64,000 bases of DNA from Aquibium pacificus (GTDB lineage: Bacteria; Pseudomonadota; Alphaproteobacteria; Rhizobiales; Rhizobiaceae). The notes beneath the pieces are model-generated. The model saw only the letters and a list, made by a program, of their open reading frames with translations, ran no database searches and had not been told where the DNA came from. Position numbers and translations under genes: made by a program. Shown here one piece after another: positions 33,342 through 40,013 of this stretch. Location of the stretch: contig NZ_JBDPGJ010000003.1 of the NCBI RefSeq assembly GCF_040839445.1, positions 372,001-436,000 of the forward strand, in the 5' to 3' direction. Positions within the stretch are counted from its first letter, which is position 1. Every line of letters starts with the position of its first letter.

Positions 33342-33358
33342 TATCAGCATATCTGATA
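33342..33358. promoter_or_regulatory. inverted repeat upstream of the ArsR-type gene
   Basis: TATCAG-CATAT-CTGATA is a perfect 6-bp inverted repeat 38 bases before the ArsR-type start codon, a fitting place for autoregulation. It differs from the operator at 32300. Confidence 0.45.
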
Positions 33359-33855
33359 CAAATAAAGGTTTGCGCCCGGCATACAAGTATGAGCGCAGGC
33401 TGCCGACAGTCATGTGCGAACCGCGGGCCGGGTCTCGGGGTTCGCGTGATTGCAGCTTTCACTGAACTGGTGTGTACGCCCTGAGATGTGCACTGCAATC
33501 CCGGTTGACCCCCTTGCTCTCGCGCTACTCTTATCGCGCTTTTGAGTTTCTGAGGATCATCGGTGGACGACCTGTCCGACCGCTGTCGGGGGGAGGGGGG
33601 GAGCTATCCCACGCAGAGGGTAGACTGGCAGCTTATGTGAGGGCAGCCTTGCCGCATTAGCGGCCGATATTGGGGGCGTGTTGCTGACCTACGGGATGGG
33701 GGCCGTGTTGGGACGGTGGAGCCAGGCTGGCAGTCCATGCGAAATGACCGAGGAATGAAGGGATCAGTAGATCCCCCTCCACGGGAACCGCGCGTTTCAT
33801 TGAAGAAGCCATGGCATTTCCAAATACCGCCCACTTCAAAAAAAAGGAAGTAACC

Positions 33856-33869
33856 TTGATCTGCGTCAA
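33856..33869. promoter_or_regulatory. FNR/CRP-type box TTGATCTGCGTCAA
   Basis: TTGAT-N4-GTCAA matches the binding pattern of the FNR/FixK/Dnr group (TTGAT-N4-ATCAA) in 9 of 10 half-site positions. It lies 59 bases before the GTG of the next gene, compatible with activation from about -41. Confidence 0.65.
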
Positions 33870-33928
33870 GGAGAGGTCCTGCGAGGAAGTCCAGACAGGA
33901 TGCCAGTTGGCGGGAACCGGAGAACGAT

Positions 33929-34291
33929 GTGAGTCGCACCAGCCTGCTTGGCCTGCTCTGCGCAGTGACCCGCGCCCTCGCGCTGGTCACCGTGGTGCTC
34001 GTCATCGGGTTCGGAACGTCGCCGCACGCCCACGGCATCGTGGTTGGCGACGCGGTGACTCACACGGGCATCCTTGTCGACGTGGGCCATGACGGCTCGC
34101 ACCAGGACGTCGGAGTTCATCCCCCTTCGGCGACACATTGCGGGAGTGGGGTCATCTGCGTCGCGGCCCTTCCATTGGCGCCTGTGCTCCTGCCGGCACC
34201 CGAGACGAGTCTCGTTCGTTTCGCGATCGTCGATTCCGCCGCAGCGTCATCTCCGACTTTCGGGCTCCTGCGGCCTCCCCGTCGCGGTTAG
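33929..34291 (+). CDS. small His-rich membrane-anchored hypothetical protein
   Basis: A 120-residue protein starting at GTG, behind GGAGAA. The N-terminus has one hydrophobic segment (ALALVTVVLVIGFGTSP), a signal or anchor. The next part is rich in His and has two Cys (HTGILVDVGHDGSHQDV, HPPSATHCGSGVICVAALP), which suggests periplasmic metal binding. A second hydrophobic stretch follows. The layout resembles small copper-related proteins (DUF2946-like), but I do not recognise the family with certainty. The gene is headed by an FNR-type box, so oxygen limitation may control it. Confidence 0.55.
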   Translation: MSRTSLLGLLCAVTRALALVTVVLVIGFGTSPHAHGIVVGDAVTHTGILVDVGHDGSHQDVGVHPPSATHCGSGVICVAALPLAPVLLPAPETSLVRFAIVDSAAASSPTFGLLRPPRRG

Positions 34292-34558
34292 AACCACGCG
34301 CGTCAGATTGTCGTCCAGTCTGGGGCCTGACCTCTCGACACGACGGATCCTCAGCGGTCTCACTGCGTGAAACGTCACGCCTGGTAGTGTCGACGCTTCA
34401 GACCTTCAGGCGACAGACGAAATCACGCCGCCCGTCAGCGGTCGCAGCGAAGACGCTAACCCCTGCAGATTCAACTATCGACAGCTCTGTCCCCAAGCAG
34501 CTGATTGCACCAGCTACCTGGCCCGCAGAGTCACCGAACCATACACGAGGAACCAGAC

Positions 34559-35116
34559 ATGAAGACGATAGCTACCCTTGCAGCCGCGCTGAGCCTCTCG
34601 ATTGCCGCTGCAGGCCATGCCGCTGCCGACAGCGATCATGGTCATGGCAGCGGGCCGCTGGCGAAAGACAGCAGACCCTCCGTCGGCCAGGGCGAGATGA
34701 TGCAGGATATGATGCGGATGATGGTACAGATGCATGGTCAGATGACGGGCGCCTGTCCAGGCAGCGGCGTGTCGATGATGGACGGCGACATGATGCGCAT
34801 GATGATGGGGCCGGGCATGATGGGCGACGGCATGGCCGGAGAGCCCGAGCCCGAAGCTGCGCGCGAGGCGATGCTGGCCCGTCTTGCCGAATTCGATGCC
34901 GATAGCGACGGGACCATGTCGCTGACGGAATTCGAGGCTCTACACGCGGCGATGATCCGCGAAACCACAGTGGACCGGTTCCAGCATCTCGACGCCGACG
35001 GCGACGGAAGGATCACCGAGACCGAGATGGGCGCACCCGCTCGGCGGATGGAGATGCGGCGCGGGATGCCCGGAGCCTCGGACATGATGGACGGGCGGAT
35101 GCCGTCCGACAACTGA
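34559..35116 (+). CDS. periplasmic Met-rich EF-hand protein
   Basis: A 185-residue protein with a signal peptide (MKTIATLAAALSLSIAAAGHAAA) and a middle section very rich in Met, His and Gly (MMQDMMRMMVQMHGQM, MMRMMMGPGMMGD). Two EF-hand loops follow, DADSDGTMSLTEFE and DADGDGRITETEMG, with canonical Asp and Glu ligands. The Met-rich stretch could bind Cu(I) and the EF hands Ca. The start follows CGAGGAA. It lies in the FNR-headed module, followed by a long perfect hairpin. Confidence 0.8.
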   Translation: MKTIATLAAALSLSIAAAGHAAADSDHGHGSGPLAKDSRPSVGQGEMMQDMMRMMVQMHGQMTGACPGSGVSMMDGDMMRMMMGPGMMGDGMAGEPEPEAAREAMLARLAEFDADSDGTMSLTEFEALHAAMIRETTVDRFQHLDADGDGRITETEMGAPARRMEMRRGMPGASDMMDGRMPSDN

Positions 35117-35125
35117 CACCGTCAC

Positions 35126-35170
35126 GACCCGGTCCCGACCCGGCTGGACGAGCTAGGTCGGGACCGGGTC
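35126..35170. other. perfect 15-bp inverted repeat
   Basis: GACCCGGTCCCGACC (35126-35140) is perfectly complementary to 35156-35170 around a 15-base loop. It lies between the EF-hand gene and the DUF5676/MBL gene. The stem is very stable but no T-run follows, so it may be a processing or stabilising element, an attenuator, or a weak terminator. Confidence 0.6.
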
Positions 35171-35196
35171 TGGCCAGTACCGAAAGGAACCGGGCC

Positions 35197-36495
35197 ATGA
35201 TGCCAATCCTCTATTTCGCCGGTATCGCCGCAATACTGTTCTTCGCGCTGCGGTTTTCGTGCGGCAACCGCGTGATGGGACATGCCGCGAGCGGCAGCCA
35301 CAACAGCCTCCCGATCACCGATCTCGGCTGGGCGCTGAGCCTCTTTCTGTCCATCACCTATGTGGTCTGTGTCGCCTTCGACCTGCTGTTCCCGCGCTAC
35401 GTGATGTACGAGACCTGGGCCGGATTGCTGCCCGGTTTCGTGTGGCTGACACCGACCGGTTTCGCCATCGGTCTGGTGGAGAGCTTCCTCTACGGCTGGT
35501 ATGTCGCACTGGTCTTCGGTGGTCTCTACAACGCGCTCATAGCGCGCCGGAGGGCCGGTATGACCCGCCTTGCCCGTCCCAGCCTGCGTTTCCTCGGGGC
35601 GGCGGGAACCGTCACAGGGTCCCGCTATCTCGTGGAGGCCGGGTCGCGCCGCATTCTTGTCGATTGCGGTCTCTTCCAGGGCTTCAAGACGCTGCGGGAT
35701 CGCAGCCGCAAGCCGTTCCCGGCGCGGCCCGCCGCGATCGACACGGTACTTCTGACTCATGCCCATCTCGACCACTCGGGATATCTTCCGGCCCTGATCC
35801 GCGCGGGTTTCGCGGGGCGCGTGCACTGCACCGAAGCGACGGCCGAACTTTGCGGGCTCATCCTGCCCGACAGCGGTCATCTGCAGGAGGAAGAAGCGCG
35901 CTATGCGGCGCGCAAGGGCTTCTCGAAGCACCGGAACCCGATCCCGCTCTACACGCTGAAGGATGCCGAGAAGGCGCTTGAGCGGTTCGACGCCGTTGAG
36001 TTCCGTCGACGGATCGATCTAGGAGACGGCATCGCTGCCACCTTCATTCCCGCCGGGCACCTTCTCGGAGCGGCGCAGATCCGGCTCGAGATCGGCGGCT
36101 CAACTGTCCATTTCAGCGGCGATCTCGGCCATGATCCCGATCCGCCTATGCGACCGCCTGCGCCGTTCGAAGGCGCCGACGTGGTTGTCTGCGAGTCGAC
36201 CTACGGCAACCGGCGCCATCCCGACATCGACCCCGAGGCAGAGCTTGCCCCCGTGCTCAAGCGCACCTTCGCCCGCGGCGGGACAGTCCTCATCCCGTCC
36301 TTCGCGGTCGGCCGCGCGCAGGGGCTGATGTATCACGTCGCTCGTCTCATGGCGCGGGGCGAGATCCCGAGGGTGCCGGTGTATCTCAACAGTCCGATGG
36401 CGATCGATGCGACGGCGGCCAAGGCGCGGCTAAGGCGGGGCGAGCCGACCCGTCCCGCGTGGGAACATTCCGGCATTGGGGGAGGCGGCGCATGA
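35197..36495 (+). CDS. DUF5676 membrane protein fused in frame to a truncated MBL RNA-exonuclease-like domain
   Basis: One 432-residue frame with two parts. Residues 1-120 match DUF5676-type membrane proteins with three hydrophobic helices (MMPILYFAGIAAILFFALRF, WALSLFLSITYVVCVAFDLLF, GFAIGLVESFLYGWYVALVF). Residues 122-415 form a metallo-beta-lactamase fold of the RNase J/CPSF type: LGAAGTVTGSRYLVE, LTHAHLDHSGYLP, HFSGDLGHD, CESTYGNRRH, IPSFAVGRAQ, YLNSPMAIDAT. The beta-CASP and C-terminal part is cut after AIDAT, so a family member of ~450-540 residues is shortened. An ATG at 35560 with GGAGGG upstream could start the MBL part separately. The stop overlaps the next gene (ATGA). Confidence 0.75.
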   Translation: MMPILYFAGIAAILFFALRFSCGNRVMGHAASGSHNSLPITDLGWALSLFLSITYVVCVAFDLLFPRYVMYETWAGLLPGFVWLTPTGFAIGLVESFLYGWYVALVFGGLYNALIARRRAGMTRLARPSLRFLGAAGTVTGSRYLVEAGSRRILVDCGLFQGFKTLRDRSRKPFPARPAAIDTVLLTHAHLDHSGYLPALIRAGFAGRVHCTEATAELCGLILPDSGHLQEEEARYAARKGFSKHRNPIPLYTLKDAEKALERFDAVEFRRRIDLGDGIAATFIPAGHLLGAAQIRLEIGGSTVHFSGDLGHDPDPPMRPPAPFEGADVVVCESTYGNRRHPDIDPEAELAPVLKRTFARGGTVLIPSFAVGRAQGLMYHVARLMARGEIPRVPVYLNSPMAIDATAAKARLRRGEPTRPAWEHSGIGGGGA

Positions 36496-37526
36496 AGGTC
36501 GTCCTCTTCGAGATGGAGCCACGCGAGTTTCCGGTGTTCGCCGCCATGGGGACAGACCATGACGTCAGTCATACGGAAAAACCTCTCGACTTTGAGTACG
36601 CGGGAGCACATGCGACTGCAGAGGTCGTTTCGACCTTCATCTTTTCCCGGCTCGACCGGCAGGTCTTGGAACAGATGCCGGCGCTCAGGCTGATCGCCAC
36701 GCGATCGACCGGGTTCGACCACATCGACCTCGACTATTGTGCGGCGCACGGCATCGCAGTGGCGAACGTGCCGAGCTATGGTGAGAACACCGTGGCCGAG
36801 CACGTTTTCGCGCTGCTGCTCGCGATCAGCCACCGCTTGCCCGAGGCGATGGATCGGGCTCAGCGCGGATACTTCTCGCCCGAGGGGCTGCAGGGCTTTG
36901 ACCTTGCCGGCCGGACGCTGGGGGTCATCGGCACAGGGCGGATCGGCCAGCACGTCATCCGCATCGCCCGCGGCTTCCAGATGCAAGTGCTTGCGCATGA
37001 CGCGGCGCCGCAGGCGCGGCTCGCGGCGGAACTCGGGTTCCACTACACCGACCTGGCAACGCTCTACGGCGAGGCGGACGTCATCAGCCTCAACGTGCCC
37101 TCGCTCCCCGAGACGCGCCACATGCTGTCGGCCAACGCCTTCGCGCAAATGAAGGACGGCGTCGTGGTCATCAACACGGCGCGCGGCGATCTGATCGACA
37201 CGCGGGCGCTGATCCAAGCGCTGACCAGCGGCAAGGTCGCGGCGGCGGGCCTCGACGTGCTGCCCGACGAGCCGCTGATCCGCGAGGAGGCGGAGCTGAT
37301 CTGCTCCATATACTGCGAGCAGCACGACCTGCGCGACCTCGTCGCCAACCATGTACTCCTGCGCATGAAAAACGTGATCGTGACGCCGCACAGTGCCTTC
37401 AATACCCGCGAGGCGGTGCAGAGGATCGCCGTGACGACGGTCGAGAACATCCGCGCCTTCGCGGAAGGGCGGCCGCAGAACCTGGTGGCGGCGCCTGTCG
37501 GCTCTGCGACGAAGGAGAAGGAGTAG
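36492..37526 (+). CDS. D-2-hydroxyacid dehydrogenase (D-lactate dehydrogenase-like)
   Basis: A 344-residue NAD-dependent D-2-hydroxyacid dehydrogenase. The cofactor loop is VIGTGRIGQHVIRIARGF. The catalytic Arg lies in INTARGDLIDT, the Glu region in VLPDEPL, and the catalytic His in VTPHSAFNT. The region LICSIYCEQHDLRDLVANHVLLRMKN is typical of the fermentative group that includes LdhA. It starts at ATG 36492 behind GGGGGAGG. Reduction of pyruvate under low oxygen would fit the FNR-type box of the module. Confidence 0.9.
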   Translation: MKVVLFEMEPREFPVFAAMGTDHDVSHTEKPLDFEYAGAHATAEVVSTFIFSRLDRQVLEQMPALRLIATRSTGFDHIDLDYCAAHGIAVANVPSYGENTVAEHVFALLLAISHRLPEAMDRAQRGYFSPEGLQGFDLAGRTLGVIGTGRIGQHVIRIARGFQMQVLAHDAAPQARLAAELGFHYTDLATLYGEADVISLNVPSLPETRHMLSANAFAQMKDGVVVINTARGDLIDTRALIQALTSGKVAAAGLDVLPDEPLIREEAELICSIYCEQHDLRDLVANHVLLRMKNVIVTPHSAFNTREAVQRIAVTTVENIRAFAEGRPQNLVAAPVGSATKEKE

Positions 37527-37530
37527 AAAC

Positions 37531-37940
37531 ATGGCCGAACAATCGAAAATCCGCGTCGCAGTAAATGGCTAGTGAGTTATCGGCAAGCGCGCGGCGGGGG
37601 CGGTCGCTGCGCAGAACGACATTGAGCTCACGGGCGACTCAGACATCACGGCATGTTGCGGATGAAGATGGCGGCGAGGGTAGCCGGGCTCGGCCTCGCC
37701 GGCGCACTGGACGGCCCGCTCGGGACCGCAGACCTGATCGCCGACGGAGGTGGCTGCCAGGAACGTGAAGACCTATCGGGGAGGCGGCAAGAAACCCATC
37801 CTCCAAGGCGGCGAGGATCACGCGGTCACCGGTCACTCCCTTGTCGTCGATCCGGCTCCGACCTTCGCAAGATCGCAAAACGAGGAAGTCACCAACCGCC
37901 AGAGCATGTGCCGCGGGGCAGGGGATGGAGGCTGCGGATA
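37531..37940 (+). pseudogene. type II (archaeal-type) glyceraldehyde-3-phosphate dehydrogenase remnant
   Basis: Starting at ATG 37531, the reading KIRVAVNG-stop-stop-VIGKRAAGAVAAQNDIEL reproduces the start of type II GAPDH (INGYGxxGKRVADAV...DDM), with TAG-TGA at 37570-37575 in place of the Tyr-Gly of the nucleotide loop. Homology moves to another frame (AGALDGPLGTADLIA) and returns at 37750 with ARNVKTYRGGGKKPILQGG and EDHAVTGHS, the conserved KNxxxY...QGGExHxxTGHS region. Only the first ~135 residues remain, up to the active-site Cys neighbourhood. A broken, truncated gene four bases downstream of the D-hydroxyacid dehydrogenase. Confidence 0.8.
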
Positions 37941-37982
37941 TGGGGGAGTATGGGGGTCTGACTGATGGCGGCGGCCGCACGT

Positions 37983-38717
37983 CTACCAGTCGATTTCTTC
38001 GGGGTCTTTTCTGGTCGCGTTGCGAACGACGTCACGGATCCGTCCGTCTGCGAAATGGATCAGCCGGTCGGCCATTTGCGCCCTGGCGGCGGCGTGGGTG
38101 ACAATGAGTATGGTCGAGTTGAGGCGTCGGTTGACGTCGCTCAGCATCTTCAGCACGCCGCGGCCCGTCTTGCTGTCGAGAGCGCCGGTCGGTTCGTCGC
38201 AGAACAGCACGTCGGGCTGCTTGGCGACGGCACGGGCGATCGCGACCCGCTGTTGCTCTCCGCTGGAAAGCTCGGCCGGGAAATGATCGGCGCGCTCGGC
38301 AAGCCCGACAAGTTCCAGTGCCTCGCGCGAATCCAGAGAACGGCGCGCATTCACCGTGACAAGTTAGATGTTCTCACGGGCAGAGAGAGTGGGTATCAGG
38401 TTGTAGAACTGGAAGACGAAGCCGACATGGTCATGGCGGTAGGCGACGAGCTGGCGGTCGGTCATTGCCGTCAACTCCCGGTCGCGGAACCAGACCCGGC
38501 CCTCGCTGGCTTGATCGAGCCCCCCGATGATGTTGAGCAAGGTCGATTTGCCCGAGCCCAACGGCCCCAGCAGAAAGACGATCTCGGTTTCTGGGATCTC
38601 GAGGTCAACGCCGCGCAGCGCATGGACCAGCGCGGTACCTTCGCCGTAGACCTTCGTCAGTCCTTTCGTGCGAAAGACCGTCTTCGACCGCGGCGTGGCT
38701 TTGTGGCTGTCTTCCAT
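37983..38717 (-). pseudogene. ABC exporter ATPase (MacB/LolD type) with internal stop
   Basis: Two frame-aligned parts form one ATPase. The first (38717 to 38364) holds Walker A GPLGSGKST, LLNIIGGLD and FVFQFYNLIPTLSAREN. The second (from 38363) holds signature ELSSGEQQRVAIARAVA, Walker B VLFCDEPTGALD and VTHAAARAQMADR. Between them is a single in-frame TAA at 38364-38366, where relatives have a sense codon in ENVALV. Without readthrough the protein lacks its signature and Walker B. The start follows GAGGAAG. It faces HlyD and FtsX-type partners on the same strand, so the exporter is probably dead or depends on suppression. Confidence 0.85.
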
Positions 38718-38798
38718 CGTCTTCCTCTTAATTCGCCACACCAATGCCGTTTCCAGGGACGGTGATCCTGGCGCCGGAAGGCTGCGCTGCACGCGGCT

Positions 38799-40010
38799 TC
38801 AGCCGTCGACGCGGACTGCAACCCGCGTTCCCTCGGCGATCCGCTCGTCGGGGTAGAGGATCACCCGCTGACTGGCCGCGAGCCCACCCTGGACCGATGT
38901 AGAACTCTCATTCCCCGGTCCGATCTCGACCTTGCGCAGCTGGGCGCGCCCTTGTTCGAAAACGAAGACCGCCCAGCCATCGCCGCTTCGAAAGAGCGCG
39001 GCCGAAGGCAACAGAAGCGCATTCTCGACCCTTGCGAGCGTGATTTCCGCTGTCACGCGGAAATTGTGCTTGAGCCGCGACCATGTCTCATCGGGGCTGG
39101 TCAATTCAAGGATGACCGGGACGCGTAGCTCCTCGATCCCGAGCGCGGACGTCTTCTCGAGCCCGGCCGGATCCAGACGGGTCACGCGCGCCTCGAGCGG
39201 CGGGCCGCCCCAATCGAGAATCCGAGCCGTCGCGCCGACCTCGACCTGGACCGCGTCGGTCGACAACAGATCCGCCCTGATTTCCAGATCGCGCGTGTCA
39301 GCGATCTCGATTAGGGGTGTACCGGCCGCGACGACCGACTCGCTTTTCTGGACCACCCGCAACACCTCGCCAGAGACGGGGGCGGTCAGATGCAGTTCCT
39401 GAAAGCCCTGGCCATTCTGTTTGAAATCCCCGGGCTCGGACAATTGCGCCGCGATCGCGGCATATCTGTTGCGTTGGACCTCAAGCTCCGCGCGGGCCGC
39501 AGCGAGCGCGTGTTCGCGGGCCTCGGTCGCGCGGCGGGCCTTGTCGAGGTTCTCGACGGAGACGACGTTTCTGTCGGCGAGAGCCTGAGCCCGAGCCAGT
39601 TCGCTGCGGGCCAGCTCGGCTTCGGTTTCGATGCGCCCGACCTCGTGCCGAACGTACTCGATACCGGCTTCGGCTTCAGAAAGTGCCGCGCGCAGCTCTT
39701 CTCTGGACCGCTCGTCGATGAAGGCGGGCATGGTTGGGCGCAGGATCGCCACGACGGTTTCATTCCGTGTCACCGCGTCCCCCGCAACCAGCGCATTGCG
39801 CACCACCCGCCCTGCTACGGGTGCAGAAACCGTATAGATGGCGCGCGCCCGGGTGCGGGCCTCCTCGTCCACGGTGATGGCGAGCGTTCCGATCCTGGTC
39901 TCGCCGATATCCACCAGAACCGGCTGCGGCCGAAGGAACCAGATCACGAAGCCAAGCAAGGCAACACCGCAGAGCCCGGCGAGAAGCGATTTGATCCCGA
40001 TTTTCGTCAT
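38799..40010 (-). CDS. HlyD/MacA-type periplasmic adaptor of an ABC exporter
   Basis: A 403-residue membrane-fusion protein. One N-terminal membrane anchor (LLAGLCGVALLGFVIWFL) is followed by a half-lipoyl motif (YTVSAPVAGRVVRNALVAGD), a coiled-coil region of Glu/Ala-rich heptads (about residues 100-185), the second lipoyl half (LTAPVSGEVLRVVQKSE) and beta-barrel domains. It probably links the FtsX-type permease to an outer membrane channel or acts in the periplasm. It lies between the FtsX-type permease and the broken ATPase in one operon. Confidence 0.88.
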   Translation of the reverse strand: MTKIGIKSLLAGLCGVALLGFVIWFLRPQPVLVDIGETRIGTLAITVDEEARTRARAIYTVSAPVAGRVVRNALVAGDAVTRNETVVAILRPTMPAFIDERSREELRAALSEAEAGIEYVRHEVGRIETEAELARSELARAQALADRNVVSVENLDKARRATEAREHALAAARAELEVQRNRYAAIAAQLSEPGDFKQNGQGFQELHLTAPVSGEVLRVVQKSESVVAAGTPLIEIADTRDLEIRADLLSTDAVQVEVGATARILDWGGPPLEARVTRLDPAGLEKTSALGIEELRVPVILELTSPDETWSRLKHNFRVTAEITLARVENALLLPSAALFRSGDGWAVFVFEQGRAQLRKVEIGPGNESSTSVQGGLAASQRVILYPDERIAEGTRVAVRVDG

Positions 40011-40013
40011 GCC

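Larger units (their letters stand above)
33305..33928. other. 624-base intergenic region
   Basis: No recognisable gene. The left end holds the upstream region of the ArsR-type gene and the right end an FNR/CRP-type box at 33856. The G-rich stretch between about 33590 and 33780 has no clear frame. Confidence 0.45.

Noticed and set aside
35126..35170. Considered as a rho-independent terminator
   Set aside because: The stem is perfect but no T-run follows on either strand, so I list it only as an inverted repeat.
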